Positions 1 to 9,367 of a stretch of DNA of 36,448 nucleotides are shown in pieces. Made by a program: the position numbers and the translations under genes. Below the pieces are notes generated by a model. That model saw only the letters and a program-made list of their open reading frames with translations. It was not told where the DNA came from and did no database searches. The stretch comes from Anaerolineae bacterium (GTDB lineage Bacteria > Chloroflexota > Anaerolineae > JAAYZQ01). Numbering within the stretch: the stretch's first letter is position 1; each line of letters starts with the position of its first letter. Location of the stretch: NCBI GenBank assembly GCA_023544525.1, contig JAMJFU010000014.1, positions 1 to 36,448 of the forward strand. The letters are read 5' to 3'.

Positions 1-531
1 GAAAGGCAGCGTATACTCGGCGACGACCGCCATGTCGGCCACGGCGCGGGCCAGGGCCAGGTCGTAGCCGGCCCGGTGCCGCGGATCGTGACCAAGCTCC
101 TCGGCACGGGCCTTGATGGCCGTGACCCGGACCAGGCCAAGGCGCTCGACAAGGTGCTCCAGGAAAGTAACCTTCTTGCCGGTGGCTTCCAGCAGTGTCA
201 GCCGGGCACTGGGGTAGACCAACTTGAGGGGAATGCCGGGGAATCCCGCCCCGGATCCGACGTCGATCACCCGAGCATGGGGCCGGCTGAGGGCCAGGCG
301 TGCCTCTTCAGCCAGCAACACCGAGAGTGAATCGGCAAAGTGCCGGATCTGAACCTGCTCATACTCGGTAATGGCGGTCAGGTTGAACTTCTGGTTCCAC
401 GCCACCAGCTCGTCGTAGTAGGTCTGGAAGGCCGTGATCTGTTTGTCTGTCAGGCCGAGTCCCAGGGCCTTGGCCCCGTCGATGAGTCGTTGCATGGCAC
501 CTGCTTCAGGATGGACTCCCGCGCTGGTCAT
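1..531 (-). CDS. rsmG: 16S rRNA (guanine-N7)-methyltransferase RsmG, 3' end cut off by the window edge
   Basis: Reverse-strand translation MTSAGVHPEAGAMQRLIDGAKALGLGL...FNLTAITEYEQVQIRHFADSL...RVIDVGSGAGFPGIPLKLVYPSARLTLLEATGKKVTFLEHL matches RsmG motifs. Start may be 531 or 495. Confidence 0.9.
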   Translation of the reverse strand, partial: MTSAGVHPEAGAMQRLIDGAKALGLGLTDKQITAFQTYYDELVAWNQKFNLTAITEYEQVQIRHFADSLSVLLAEEARLALSRPHARVIDVGSGAGFPGIPLKLVYPSARLTLLEATGKKVTFLEHLVERLGLVRVTAIKARAEELGHDPRHRAGYDLALARAVADMAVVAEYTLPF

Positions 532-566
532 AGATGGCTGGCGGTTCAGATCGAGAGCCCCACTGG

Positions 567-605
567 TAAAAAAGGCCCTCCCGGCCAAAGGGAACCGGGA
601 GGGCC
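567..605 (-). terminator. Rho-independent terminator downstream of dnaN
   Basis: Perfect 11-bp stem GGCCCTCCCGG (574-584) / CCGGGAGGGCC (595-605), followed on the minus strand by six T (complement of A568-573). Confidence 0.85.
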
Positions 606-623
606 CTGGCGATCAGAATGCGA

Positions 624-1766
624 CTACCGGGTGATGTGCATGGGCATGATCACGCACAGGAAATCCGTGCCACCCACGGGGCGGATCACGCCTGGACTGC
701 TGGCCGTACTGGTCTCCAGCGCGACCTCGTTGGTGCCGACGACCGTCAGGGCGTCGATCATGTAGCGTGCGTTGAAGGCAATCTCGATCCCCTCTCCCTC
801 AATAGAGGCGTCGATCTCGCTCACGTTGTCACCATACTCTGCCGACGTGCCGGTGATCACGAGTTGGCCCGGCGACAGCTCGCTGCCGGGGACGATGTTA
901 AAGCGGATGATGTTGGCCGCATCGCGGGCAAAGAGAAAAGCGACCTTGACCGCCTTGAGCAGATCCTGGGTGCCGAGGATGGTCCGGGTGGAGTGGGCTT
1001 TGGGCACGATCTGATTGTAATCCGGAAAATTGCCGTCGATCAGTTGTGAAACGACATCCGTGTTGCCCAGGTGAAAGAGGATCTGGTTCCGGTTTGGGGT
1101 GATGATCAGCTCGATGTCGTCCTCCTCCCCATCGCTGATGCGTGCCAGTTCGGACAGGGCTCGTGCTGGAATGATGACCTTGGCCGATTCGTCCAGGTCC
1201 ACGCCGACGTCGGCGGAGGTGACGGCCAGGCGAAACCCATCCGCCGCGGCCAGGGTGAGGCCGCCCTGGTGGAATTTGGCCAGGACTCCGGTCAGGATGG
1301 GCCGGCTCTCGTCGGTGGCGGCGGCAAAGACCGCCTGCTCGATCATCTGCCGGAAATTGTCTGCCTCGAGGTGGAGGTTGTTGCGGCCGCCGATGGTCTC
1401 GGCTGTGGGCACCTCGGGAAACTCGCTGGCGTCAATGCCCTTGATATTGGCCTCGTAGCGGGCACACTTGAGGTTCAGGGTCTGGGTTCGTTCGGCCAGC
1501 TCGATGTCGATCGGCGCGGGGGGCAACGAATTGACAAACTCTGTCAGCAGGCGCGCGGGCACGGTAATCCGGCCCTCTTCCTCGACGCGCGCACCGATCC
1601 AAGAGCTGATGCCGATTTCGAGGTTCGTCGCGGCCAGGCGCAAGCGCCCTTCGTCCGTCTCGAACAGGATGTTGGATAGGACGGGCAGGGTGGAGCGGGC
1701 AGCGACCGCACGGCCAACAGTGGACAATCCCCTTGCCAGGTTTTCTTGCAGGCAGCTGATCTTCAT
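624..1766 (-). CDS. dnaN: DNA polymerase III subunit beta (sliding clamp)
   Basis: MKISCLQENLARGLSTVGRAVAARSTLPVLSNILFETDEGRLRLAATNLEIG... and C-terminal GTDFLCVIMPMHITR are typical of the beta clamp. Start at 1766 has GGAGGAGA upstream; the longer 1835 start is less likely. Confidence 0.97.
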   Translation of the reverse strand: MKISCLQENLARGLSTVGRAVAARSTLPVLSNILFETDEGRLRLAATNLEIGISSWIGARVEEEGRITVPARLLTEFVNSLPPAPIDIELAERTQTLNLKCARYEANIKGIDASEFPEVPTAETIGGRNNLHLEADNFRQMIEQAVFAAATDESRPILTGVLAKFHQGGLTLAAADGFRLAVTSADVGVDLDESAKVIIPARALSELARISDGEEDDIELIITPNRNQILFHLGNTDVVSQLIDGNFPDYNQIVPKAHSTRTILGTQDLLKAVKVAFLFARDAANIIRFNIVPGSELSPGQLVITGTSAEYGDNVSEIDASIEGEGIEIAFNARYMIDALTVVGTNEVALETSTASSPGVIRPVGGTDFLCVIMPMHITR

Positions 1767-1846
1767 CGTATTCTCCTCCGCGTGCGCTAGTCGTTGGGGT
1801 GCACCATCGCCCCACCTACTACATACAGGGGCCATAGCACCCCCAT

Positions 1847-1875
1847 AGTATACTACATAATGGGCAGAAGTTCAA
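1847..1875 (-). promoter_or_regulatory. Putative dnaN promoter TTGAAC-N17-TATACT
   Basis: Minus-strand hexamers: TTGAAC (complement of 1870-1875), 17-nt spacer, TATACT (complement of 1847-1852). Confidence 0.55.
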
Positions 1876-2768
1876 GCGGGGCGCGGCTCGTTAAACGAAA
1901 GGATGCCGTCCTCGACGGGCCAGCCGCGACCACAGGACTGGCAGTGGAGGGCAGTTGGGGACTCGATCAGCTCCTGGCTGCTGCAGGCAGGGCATTGAAA
2001 TCGCAGTCGATCCGGCACCTCGCCGCCTGGCTTGTCCGGGCTGGACTGCAGGAAGACACTGGGCGTGAGCTGCCACAACGCCCCGGTTGGCTGGCAAAAG
2101 GCGTCCATCGTGGCCAGGAATGGGGCCGGGAATATCCGCTTGAGCAGGGGCAGGCGAAAATGGGAGGTGGTCAGCGTGCGTTTCACGTGAAACCCGGCTT
2201 CGTCCAGCTGCTGCCGCATCCAGTCGGGGTGGAAATCAAAGTTCATGGTGACAAACTCGTAGGGCTCGGGCGTAAAAGGGCTCCAGTCCTGGCGGCGGAA
2301 TGCGTAACGCAGGATGGCCTTCAGGTTGAGCTTGTTGGCGTGCTCCAGGACGTAGGTACCGTCCCCAACAAGCACGCGAGCCATCTCGGCCAGCAGGCTG
2401 GGCACGTCCTCGACGTGGTGCATGACCCTGACCATCATGGCCGTGTCGAACGAGCCCGGGGCGAAGGGCATGGCATAGAAGCTGGCGGCCACGTAGACGT
2501 ACTTTGAATCATGGCCGAGCCGCGCCTGTGCCTCCTGGAGAAGCGAACGGGAGTAGTCCAACAACACGACCTGGTCGAAACGGTCATAAAACTCGGACAG
2601 CCGGCCAAATCCCGCCCCGACGTCGATGAGACGGCGCCCTCCCTGAGGCAACAGCCGGCGCAGGGCAATCCGCTCGGCCAGGTCCTCATACTCCCGGCCC
2701 TGACCCTCCCAAAAGTCGGTCCGGTAATCGCTGTCCTCATAACTGCAGATCCGCTTCTCTCTCGCCAT
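1872..2768 (-). CDS. Class I SAM-dependent methyltransferase with C-terminal zinc-ribbon (Trm112-like) segment
   Basis: Motif I RRLIDVGAGFGRLSEFYD, FAPGSFDTAMMVRVMHHVED, and C-terminal CPACSSQELIESPTALHCQSCGRGWPVEDGILSF. Start placed at MAREKRICSYEDSDYRTDFWEGQGREYED. Confidence 0.85.
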   Translation of the reverse strand: MAREKRICSYEDSDYRTDFWEGQGREYEDLAERIALRRLLPQGGRRLIDVGAGFGRLSEFYDRFDQVVLLDYSRSLLQEAQARLGHDSKYVYVAASFYAMPFAPGSFDTAMMVRVMHHVEDVPSLLAEMARVLVGDGTYVLEHANKLNLKAILRYAFRRQDWSPFTPEPYEFVTMNFDFHPDWMRQQLDEAGFHVKRTLTTSHFRLPLLKRIFPAPFLATMDAFCQPTGALWQLTPSVFLQSSPDKPGGEVPDRLRFQCPACSSQELIESPTALHCQSCGRGWPVEDGILSFNEPRPA

Positions 2769-3039
2769 GGTGCGCAGTGTAGCACAGCTTGGTCCGGTTG
2801 GCAACTCGGGCTGCACCGGTTTGCCAGGCACCAGGGAATGGGTTATCATCTGCCGCCCATCTTCTATTCGTCTCGCACCGGGCAGGTGCTCGACGGAATA
2901 GGCGACCTCGCGTCGTCCGCGGGAATGCCGGTGCCTAATCCAACCGGGTCATTCAACGGCCCTGCAGGCCTTTACGAAATATACATGTTTATTATCCTGT
3001 TTTCTTTTTATTCTTAGAGCATTGTCTGGATGATACGGC

Positions 3040-3065
3040 GGCTGCATGGCGACCACCGTGCAGCC
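3040..3065 (+). other. Stem-loop in intergenic region
   Basis: GGCTGCATGG (3040-3049) pairs with CCGTGCAGCC (3056-3065) with one G-T wobble and a 6-nt loop. Confidence 0.5.
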
Positions 3066-3314
3066 CAGCCTGACTGCGAAGGGAGTAGTGTGTCCCTCCA
3101 TGTTCAGCGCGCCCCTATCGAGAGGGCCATAGTCTCCCGGGACCGGTTCGATCAGTCCCGATTTACTCCCTGCGCAGGATTGCCCAATGTGCCAATTGAT
3201 GGTAAACTGTCAGTCGCCTTGTCACCTGCATCTGGCCCAGGATGCGGCGCTTCAGCCTGGGCGAAATCTCATCGAAGACACGGCAAGTAAGGCGCGCTTC
3301 CAGGGGAAGGGACA

Positions 3315-4046
3315 ATGGCTAGGCACGACGTCGTCCAAGAGGCCTTCACTGAGCTCGCTCCTCACTACGAAGAGGCTATGGACCATGAGCTCGGGAGTTT
3401 TCTGGGCCTGAGCTACATGGAGTTCGTCGAGACTCTGCTGCAAGCGCCTGCCGTGAAGGAGGGTGGGCTGATCCTCGACGTCGCCACGGGAACCGCTCTC
3501 ATCCCGCGCCGGCTCGTGGACAAGGTTCGGGGATTGACCCGAGTTGTGGGGTTGGACATCACCCCGGCCATGCTCCAGGAGGCCCAGGCACGCCTGCCAT
3601 CCAGGGATTCTTCCTCTGCCATCTCCCTCGTATGTGCCTCAGGCATGGACATGCCCTTCGCCCATGCTGTGTTTGACCTCGTAGTCTGTGGTTTTGGTAC
3701 CCACCATATGGAGCTGTCGCGCATGCTGTCCGAGATGAGACGCGTCCTGAAGAGGGGCGGAAACCTCGTCTTGGTCGACGCTGGCATGCCCACCTGGTGG
3801 CGCTCCATGTGGGCCAGGGTGCTCCTGAAGGCAGGCCTCCTTGTTTACCGGCTCGGCCACCGGAACGCCCGGGCTCAAGCGGAAGTGGCAGCCTTTGCCA
3901 GTGTGCGCACGGCTGGAGAGTGGCATACATTACTTGTGCATGCGGGTTTCGTTGACGTCGACATCGCTGAATCTCACACCCGCCGGAGCTGGTATCCGCA
4001 CGCTCTCACGATGAGGGCGGTTGCCGGAGCCGGCTCGGACCTATGA
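3315..4046 (+). CDS. UbiE/COQ5-like class I SAM-dependent methyltransferase
   Basis: GGLILDVATGTALIPRRLVDKVRGLTRVVGLDITPAMLQEAQARL and FDLVVCGFGTHHMELSRMLSEMRRVLKRGGNLVLVD; RBS-like GGGGAAGGGA upstream. Confidence 0.85.
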   Translation: MARHDVVQEAFTELAPHYEEAMDHELGSFLGLSYMEFVETLLQAPAVKEGGLILDVATGTALIPRRLVDKVRGLTRVVGLDITPAMLQEAQARLPSRDSSSAISLVCASGMDMPFAHAVFDLVVCGFGTHHMELSRMLSEMRRVLKRGGNLVLVDAGMPTWWRSMWARVLLKAGLLVYRLGHRNARAQAEVAAFASVRTAGEWHTLLVHAGFVDVDIAESHTRRSWYPHALTMRAVAGAGSDL

Positions 4047-4101
4047 TGACCTTGTCGAGATTCCGCACAGGGGTGCGAGAGTATTCAGGGAGTCAGATGA
4101 A

Positions 4102-5727
4102 ATGACAAATCCGTCAGAGATGTTGCGCCAGGGTCGCGGAGAGGAAGTCTGGAGGAAGTATTGCGGTTTCCTTGACCTCGGTTTGGACAATTTTATGGGC
4201 ATCCAGGAGCGCCTGTTGATGGAGCAGCTGCAGTTGGTAGCTGGCTCCGAACTGGGTCGCATTCTGATGGGCAGCGATCCGCCACAGAGCGTGGCAGAGT
4301 TTCGCCGCCGGGTACGGCTCACTACCTACGAGGATTATGCAGCCTATCTCGATGCCCAACGTGAGGACGTGCTCGTCGAGAAGCCGGTGGCCTGGGCACA
4401 CACGTCCGGCCGCTCGGGGCGTTTCAAGTGGGTGCCCTATTCTCGCCGCACCTTTACCAAGATCGGAGAGGGCATCCTGACCGCCGTCATCCTGGCCACC
4501 GCTCGGGAACGGGGCGAGGTGCGCCTGGCGCCCGACGACGTCCTGGTCTGGAATGTCGCAGCACGCCCCTATATCAGCGGCTACGCAGCCCTGAGCCTGG
4601 CTGAGCTCTTCCAGCTTCGTTACGTGCCGCGGGTTGAGGAAATGGAACAGATGAGCTTCCAGGAGCGGATCGAGGCCGGCTTCCAGCAGGGTCTGCGCAC
4701 GGGTATCGACGTCATCGGCTCTATCAGTTCCGTGCTGGTCAAGGTGGGCGAGCGATTCGCGGAAGGGGCGAACGGCCGCGGGCTCTCGCGTTCCATGCTC
4801 CATCCGGCGGTACTCTACCGCCTGGGTCGCGGCTGGGTGCGCAGCCGGCTGGCGGGCCGGCCCATGCTGCCCAAGGACCTGTGGCAGGTCAAAGGGCTGA
4901 TCGCCGGTGGCACCGACACGGCCATCTATCGCCAGCAACTGATCGATTATTGGGGTGTCGAGCCCTTTGAGGCCTATGGTTGCACCGAAGCAGCGGCAGC
5001 CATGGCCGTCCAGGCCTGGAGCGGCGAAGGGATGTACTTTCTGCCCGATGCCTGTTTCCTCGAGTTTGTCCCAGAAGAGGAGTGGTCGCGCTGGCGCAAC
5101 GATCCAGACCATATCCCCCAGACCGTGCTCCTGGACGAGGTCAAGATGGGAGAGCGGTACGAGATCGTAATCACCAATTTTCACGGCGGGCCCTTCCTCC
5201 GTTACCGTCTGCACGATCTGGTGCGCTTTGTCTCCGTCCGGGATGATCTATTGGGCATAGATCTGCCCAGCATGGTGTTTGCCGGCCGCGATGCGGACCT
5301 GATCGACCTGGCCGGCTTCAGCGGCTTGATCGACGAGAAGCTGGTCTGGCAGGCGATCGTCAATGCCCAGATCCCTCACGTCGACTGGGCGATCCGCAAA
5401 GAGCTGTTAGGGCTGCATGCTGGACTGCACCTCTACATCGAGGTCACCAACGGTGCCAGCCCCGGCCAGGTGGCCCAGAGTGTACACCAAGAACTACAGG
5501 TGCTGAATCCTTTCTACGGCGACCTGGTGAAATTCCTTGGCGTGCGACCGCTCCAGGTTACACTGCTGCGGCCCGGCACCTTTACGCACTATATGAACGA
5601 GCGGCAGGCGGCGGGTGCCGACTTGGCCCATCTGAAGCCGCCGCATATGAATGCTCCCGAGGCCGTTATCGCCAATCTGCTGCGGTCGAGCGAGGCGATG
5701 GTCCACCAGGACAACGGCCGGGGCTAA
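4102..5727 (+). CDS. GH3 (auxin-responsive promoter) family acyl-adenylating / acyl-acid amido synthetase-like protein
   Basis: AHTSGRSGRFKWVPYSRRTF resembles the GH3 TSGT..G..K.IP motif; also YGCTEAAAAMAVQ and C-terminal FLGVRPLQVTLLRPGTFTHYMNERQAAGADLAHLKPPHM. Start at 4102 preferred over the TTG at 4021 (AGGGAG about 9 nt upstream). Confidence 0.8.
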   Translation: MTNPSEMLRQGRGEEVWRKYCGFLDLGLDNFMGIQERLLMEQLQLVAGSELGRILMGSDPPQSVAEFRRRVRLTTYEDYAAYLDAQREDVLVEKPVAWAHTSGRSGRFKWVPYSRRTFTKIGEGILTAVILATARERGEVRLAPDDVLVWNVAARPYISGYAALSLAELFQLRYVPRVEEMEQMSFQERIEAGFQQGLRTGIDVIGSISSVLVKVGERFAEGANGRGLSRSMLHPAVLYRLGRGWVRSRLAGRPMLPKDLWQVKGLIAGGTDTAIYRQQLIDYWGVEPFEAYGCTEAAAAMAVQAWSGEGMYFLPDACFLEFVPEEEWSRWRNDPDHIPQTVLLDEVKMGERYEIVITNFHGGPFLRYRLHDLVRFVSVRDDLLGIDLPSMVFAGRDADLIDLAGFSGLIDEKLVWQAIVNAQIPHVDWAIRKELLGLHAGLHLYIEVTNGASPGQVAQSVHQELQVLNPFYGDLVKFLGVRPLQVTLLRPGTFTHYMNERQAAGADLAHLKPPHMNAPEAVIANLLRSSEAMVHQDNGRG

Positions 5728-5770
5728 GGACATCATCTTGCTTTCATTGTCGAAATCACTGCACTAAACG

Positions 5771-8700
5771 ATGGAATTGCGTTTCTGGGTTCTGACCCTA
5801 ACACCGTTACTGGCCATTTTCAGCTACGCGATACTGCTGGTCTTGGTTCTCCGTCGCGCCATGCGCTCCCGCCTGCAGCGCGCCTTCGTCTTGTACCTGT
5901 CGGTGATGGCTGTGTGGAGCTTTGGCTCAGCCATGATGCGCCTCGATCCAGAGCACATTGTGTTCTGGAACAAGGTGCTGACCGGGGCGGGCATGGCTGC
6001 GCCCCTCGCCTTTTTCCTCTTTGTGCGGACGTTTCTCCAAGAGGAGAGCGGGCCCTGGGTGTGGGCCGGCGGGGTGATCCTGTTTGGCCTGGAGTTGATC
6101 AACGGCCTGGGCTTGATGGTCACCGATGCCCGGCTCCTCGAGGGAGGGCTGCTCAGTTTTGACGTGGGCCCCGCGGTCTATCTTACGGCCGCCTATGGCT
6201 TCTGCTATTACCTGCTCTCGTTTATCGCCCTGCTCGCTGCCTTCCGGCGCACCTCCGAGCCGGAAGGCCGGAACCGCATCGGTTATCTTCTCTTCGGCAT
6301 GATCTTTGTGATCCTGGGAGGATCGACCAATGTCATTTCGGGCTTGGGCGCATTTCCCATCGACCACGCTGCCAATCTGCTGAATGCGCTCCTGCTGACT
6401 TATGCCGTCCTGCGCTACCAACTCGTGGACATCGCCCTCGTCTTTCGCAAGGGATTGCTCTACTCCATTCCCACGGCCATCATCGGCGCTGCTTATTTTC
6501 TGATCATCTACCTGGCGGTGACGGTCTTTAATGCCCTGGCCGGGCCACAGATCTTGCTTCTGTCCCTGGTGGTGGCAGGCATTGCTGCGCTGGTTGCCCA
6601 GCCACTGCGCGACAGAGCGCAGTTATGGATCGACCGTCTCTTCTTCCGCGAAAAGTATGATGCGAGCCTGATGCTGCAACGGCTAAGCCGCACGGTCGCA
6701 TCGGTTCTCGATCTCGAGCAGCTGACCAATCTCATCCTGGATGGCATCACGACCACCATGCACATCGAGCGGGCGGTGTTCTTCCTGCGACACGAGCGCA
6801 GCAGGGCGTTCCGCATGACAGCCCGGCGCGGGCTGGCCCGCGATGAAGAGGTGCAGCTGAGGGAGGACCATCCCCTGGTCAGCTGGCTACAGGGACACGA
6901 CGAAGCCTTGAGCCAGTTCGAGATGGACATGATCCCCCAGTTCAAGGCCCTGTGGGGCCAGGAAAAGCGCGACCTGGAGAGGCTCCGTGCCGAGTTATTC
7001 ATCCCGCTCAAGGCCAAGGGGGAGTTGGTCGGCATCTTGGCTGTCGGGCGCAAGCTCTCGCAGGAGGCCTACTCGCCTGATGACCGGCTTACGCTGACCA
7101 CACTGGCCAACCAGACTGCCACTGCCCTGGAGAATGCCCGGTTACACGAGGAAACCCGGCGCCGAAATCGTGAGCTGGCCTTGCTCAACCGGGTCATCGC
7201 TGCCTCGGCGACCAGCCAGGAGATCGAACCCCTCCTGCGCACCGTGTGCCGGGAGCTGTCCTTGGCCTTTGGCGTATCCCGAACCACGGCTGGCGTGCTC
7301 GATGACGAGACAAAGGAAGCCCTGCTCGTGACGGTCCGCGGCTCTGGTGAACCCGAGTCGCAAGCAGCGGGCCAGGCAGCAACCAGTTCCCAATCCTCTC
7401 AGCACCCCCGGGTGCCGGGCGCGATCGTTCCGCTGGAAGGCCATCCCATCTTTGAGCAACTGCTCCTCGATCCGGCTCCCATCGCGATCGACTCCGATCC
7501 CCCCAGCCACCAATTCGCCGGCATCCAGGCGAGCATGCGCCAGGAGGGCATCTCGTCGCTGCTGGCGGTGCCCCTCCTGGTGGAAGGTCGGGTTTCTGGC
7601 TGCCTCTGCCTGGACACCATCGAGCCCCACGCCTTCTCGGCTGAGGAGATCAGCCTGGCTCAACGGGTTGCAGAGCAGGTCTCCAGTGCCCTGGCCCGCG
7701 CCCACCTGATCGAAAACCAGAAGCGCCTGAGCACGGCCGTGGAACAGGCTGCAGAGGCCGTGATCATCACCGACACGGAAGGCACAATCCTCTATGTCAA
7801 CCCCGCTTTCGAGCAGATCACGGGCTATAGCCACGCCGAGGCCAGAGGGCACGGTACCGAGATCCTTACGTCAGGCAGGGAGGATGACGCAGTCTCCCGA
7901 CACCTGCACCTTAGCCTCGAAACGGGGCGTGCCTGGCAGGGACGGCTGACCAATCGCAAGAAAGATGGCACGCTCTACATGGGCGATACGACCATCAGTC
8001 CAGTGCGAGGCCAGGCTGGGGAGACCATTAACTATGTGATCACGATGCGCGATGTGACCCGCGAAGTGCAACTGGAGGCGCAATTCCACCAGTCGCAAAA
8101 GATGGAGGCCCTTGGTCGCCTGGCGGGAGGCATCGCCCATGACTTTAACAACCTGCTGACCATCATCCAGCTCAGCACGCGCCTGCTGCACCGGCAACTT
8201 GGCGAGGACGATGGGCTGGGTGGGTTTGTCGAACAGATCCAGGATGCAGGGCGGCGGGCAGTCGATCTGACCCAGCAGTTGTTGCGCTTCAGCCGGCGCG
8301 AAGTGGTCGATCCTCAGGTCCTGAACCTCAACCAGGTGGTCGTCGACCTGAGCCAGATGTTGCGCCGCATCATCGGTGAAGACATCGAGCTGGTGACGGT
8401 ACTGGACGAGACCTTGTGGCCCGTGAAGGTCGACCCTGCCCAGATCGAACAGGTCATCATGAACCTGGTGGTCAATGCCCGCGATGCCATGCCCGAAGGG
8501 GGGACGCTGACCATAGAGACAGCCAACATGCTCCTCGATGAGGAATGCTCGGCGTCCTATCCCGACGTTCAGGCCGGGGAACACCTGATGTTGTCCATCA
8601 GCGACACCGGTGTCGGAATGAACGATGATGTCAAGCTCCACCTCTTTGAGCCCTTCTTCACTACCAAGGAGCAAGGACAGGGCACAGGGCTGGGGCTATC

Positions 8701-9244
8701 CACGGTCTTTGGTATCGTCAAGCAGAACGAGGGCCACATCCAGGTCGACTCATACGTAGGCCGGGGGACGACCTTCCGTATCTACCTGCCCCGGGCCCAA
8801 GTCCTGAAGACCCAGCCAAGCCCGCGGGGCTTCTTGGACGAGGCTGCGGACGTACCCCTGGGCACAGAGACGGTCCTGGTGGTTGAGGATGCGGAGGAGG
8901 TCCTGAACCTTACGGCGCAGGCCCTCAGGACGCATGGCTACCATGTCCTGACGGCGGCCAACGGACTGGATGCACTGGAGGTGAGCGGCGGCTACGAAGG
9001 CACGATCCACCTGCTGCTCACCGATCTGGTCATGCCCCTGATGGGTGGCAGGCAACTGGTCGAGGAGCTGCAACCGCGGCGGCCCGGCATGCACGTCCTC
9101 TACATGTCAGCTTATGCCGACCGGCCCTTTGTGAAACAGATCATGTCCGATCCATCCACCGATTTCCTGCCCAAGCCCTTCACCGTGGAGGCCCTCACCC
9201 ACAAGGTACGGACTGTGCTCGACAACTCGTCCGGCGGGAGCTGA
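5771..9244 (+). CDS. Hybrid sensor histidine kinase: N-terminal 7TM, two GAF-like, PAS, HisKA, HATPase, C-terminal receiver
   Basis: Hydrophobic N-terminus; GAF-like repeats (ANQTATALENARLHEETRRRNREL; VAEQVSSALARAHLIENQKRL); PAS AVEQAAEAVIITDTEGTILYVNPAFEQITGYS; H-box MEALGRLAGGIAHDFNNLLTII; N/G boxes; receiver ETVLVVEDAEEV...LLLTDLVMPLMGG. Confidence 0.93.
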   Translation: MELRFWVLTLTPLLAIFSYAILLVLVLRRAMRSRLQRAFVLYLSVMAVWSFGSAMMRLDPEHIVFWNKVLTGAGMAAPLAFFLFVRTFLQEESGPWVWAGGVILFGLELINGLGLMVTDARLLEGGLLSFDVGPAVYLTAAYGFCYYLLSFIALLAAFRRTSEPEGRNRIGYLLFGMIFVILGGSTNVISGLGAFPIDHAANLLNALLLTYAVLRYQLVDIALVFRKGLLYSIPTAIIGAAYFLIIYLAVTVFNALAGPQILLLSLVVAGIAALVAQPLRDRAQLWIDRLFFREKYDASLMLQRLSRTVASVLDLEQLTNLILDGITTTMHIERAVFFLRHERSRAFRMTARRGLARDEEVQLREDHPLVSWLQGHDEALSQFEMDMIPQFKALWGQEKRDLERLRAELFIPLKAKGELVGILAVGRKLSQEAYSPDDRLTLTTLANQTATALENARLHEETRRRNRELALLNRVIAASATSQEIEPLLRTVCRELSLAFGVSRTTAGVLDDETKEALLVTVRGSGEPESQAAGQAATSSQSSQHPRVPGAIVPLEGHPIFEQLLLDPAPIAIDSDPPSHQFAGIQASMRQEGISSLLAVPLLVEGRVSGCLCLDTIEPHAFSAEEISLAQRVAEQVSSALARAHLIENQKRLSTAVEQAAEAVIITDTEGTILYVNPAFEQITGYSHAEARGHGTEILTSGREDDAVSRHLHLSLETGRAWQGRLTNRKKDGTLYMGDTTISPVRGQAGETINYVITMRDVTREVQLEAQFHQSQKMEALGRLAGGIAHDFNNLLTIIQLSTRLLHRQLGEDDGLGGFVEQIQDAGRRAVDLTQQLLRFSRREVVDPQVLNLNQVVVDLSQMLRRIIGEDIELVTVLDETLWPVKVDPAQIEQVIMNLVVNARDAMPEGGTLTIETANMLLDEECSASYPDVQAGEHLMLSISDTGVGMNDDVKLHLFEPFFTTKEQGQGTGLGLSTVFGIVKQNEGHIQVDSYVGRGTTFRIYLPRAQVLKTQPSPRGFLDEAADVPLGTETVLVVEDAEEVLNLTAQALRTHGYHVLTAANGLDALEVSGGYEGTIHLLLTDLVMPLMGGRQLVEELQPRRPGMHVLYMSAYADRPFVKQIMSDPSTDFLPKPFTVEALTHKVRTVLDNSSGGS

Positions 9245-9367
9245 TAGCCTTTCATCCCGCTGACGTCGGCCTATGCCAGGATCCCAGCCGGCACACGGCC
9301 CTTCGTCTGCCGCCGGCGCGGGCGGAGCAGGGAGGCGCTGGGCCGTCGCCTTGCATCAGCGTGGCCC

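Noticed and set aside
2511-3017. 168-aa plus-strand ORF overlapping the methyltransferase 5' end and intergenic region
   Set aside because: Mostly antisense to the 1872-2768 gene; no domain recognised.
4114-5214. 366-aa minus-strand ORF opposite the GH3-like gene
   Set aside because: Same codon-bias artefact; low-complexity His/Gln/Pro-rich translation and no RBS.
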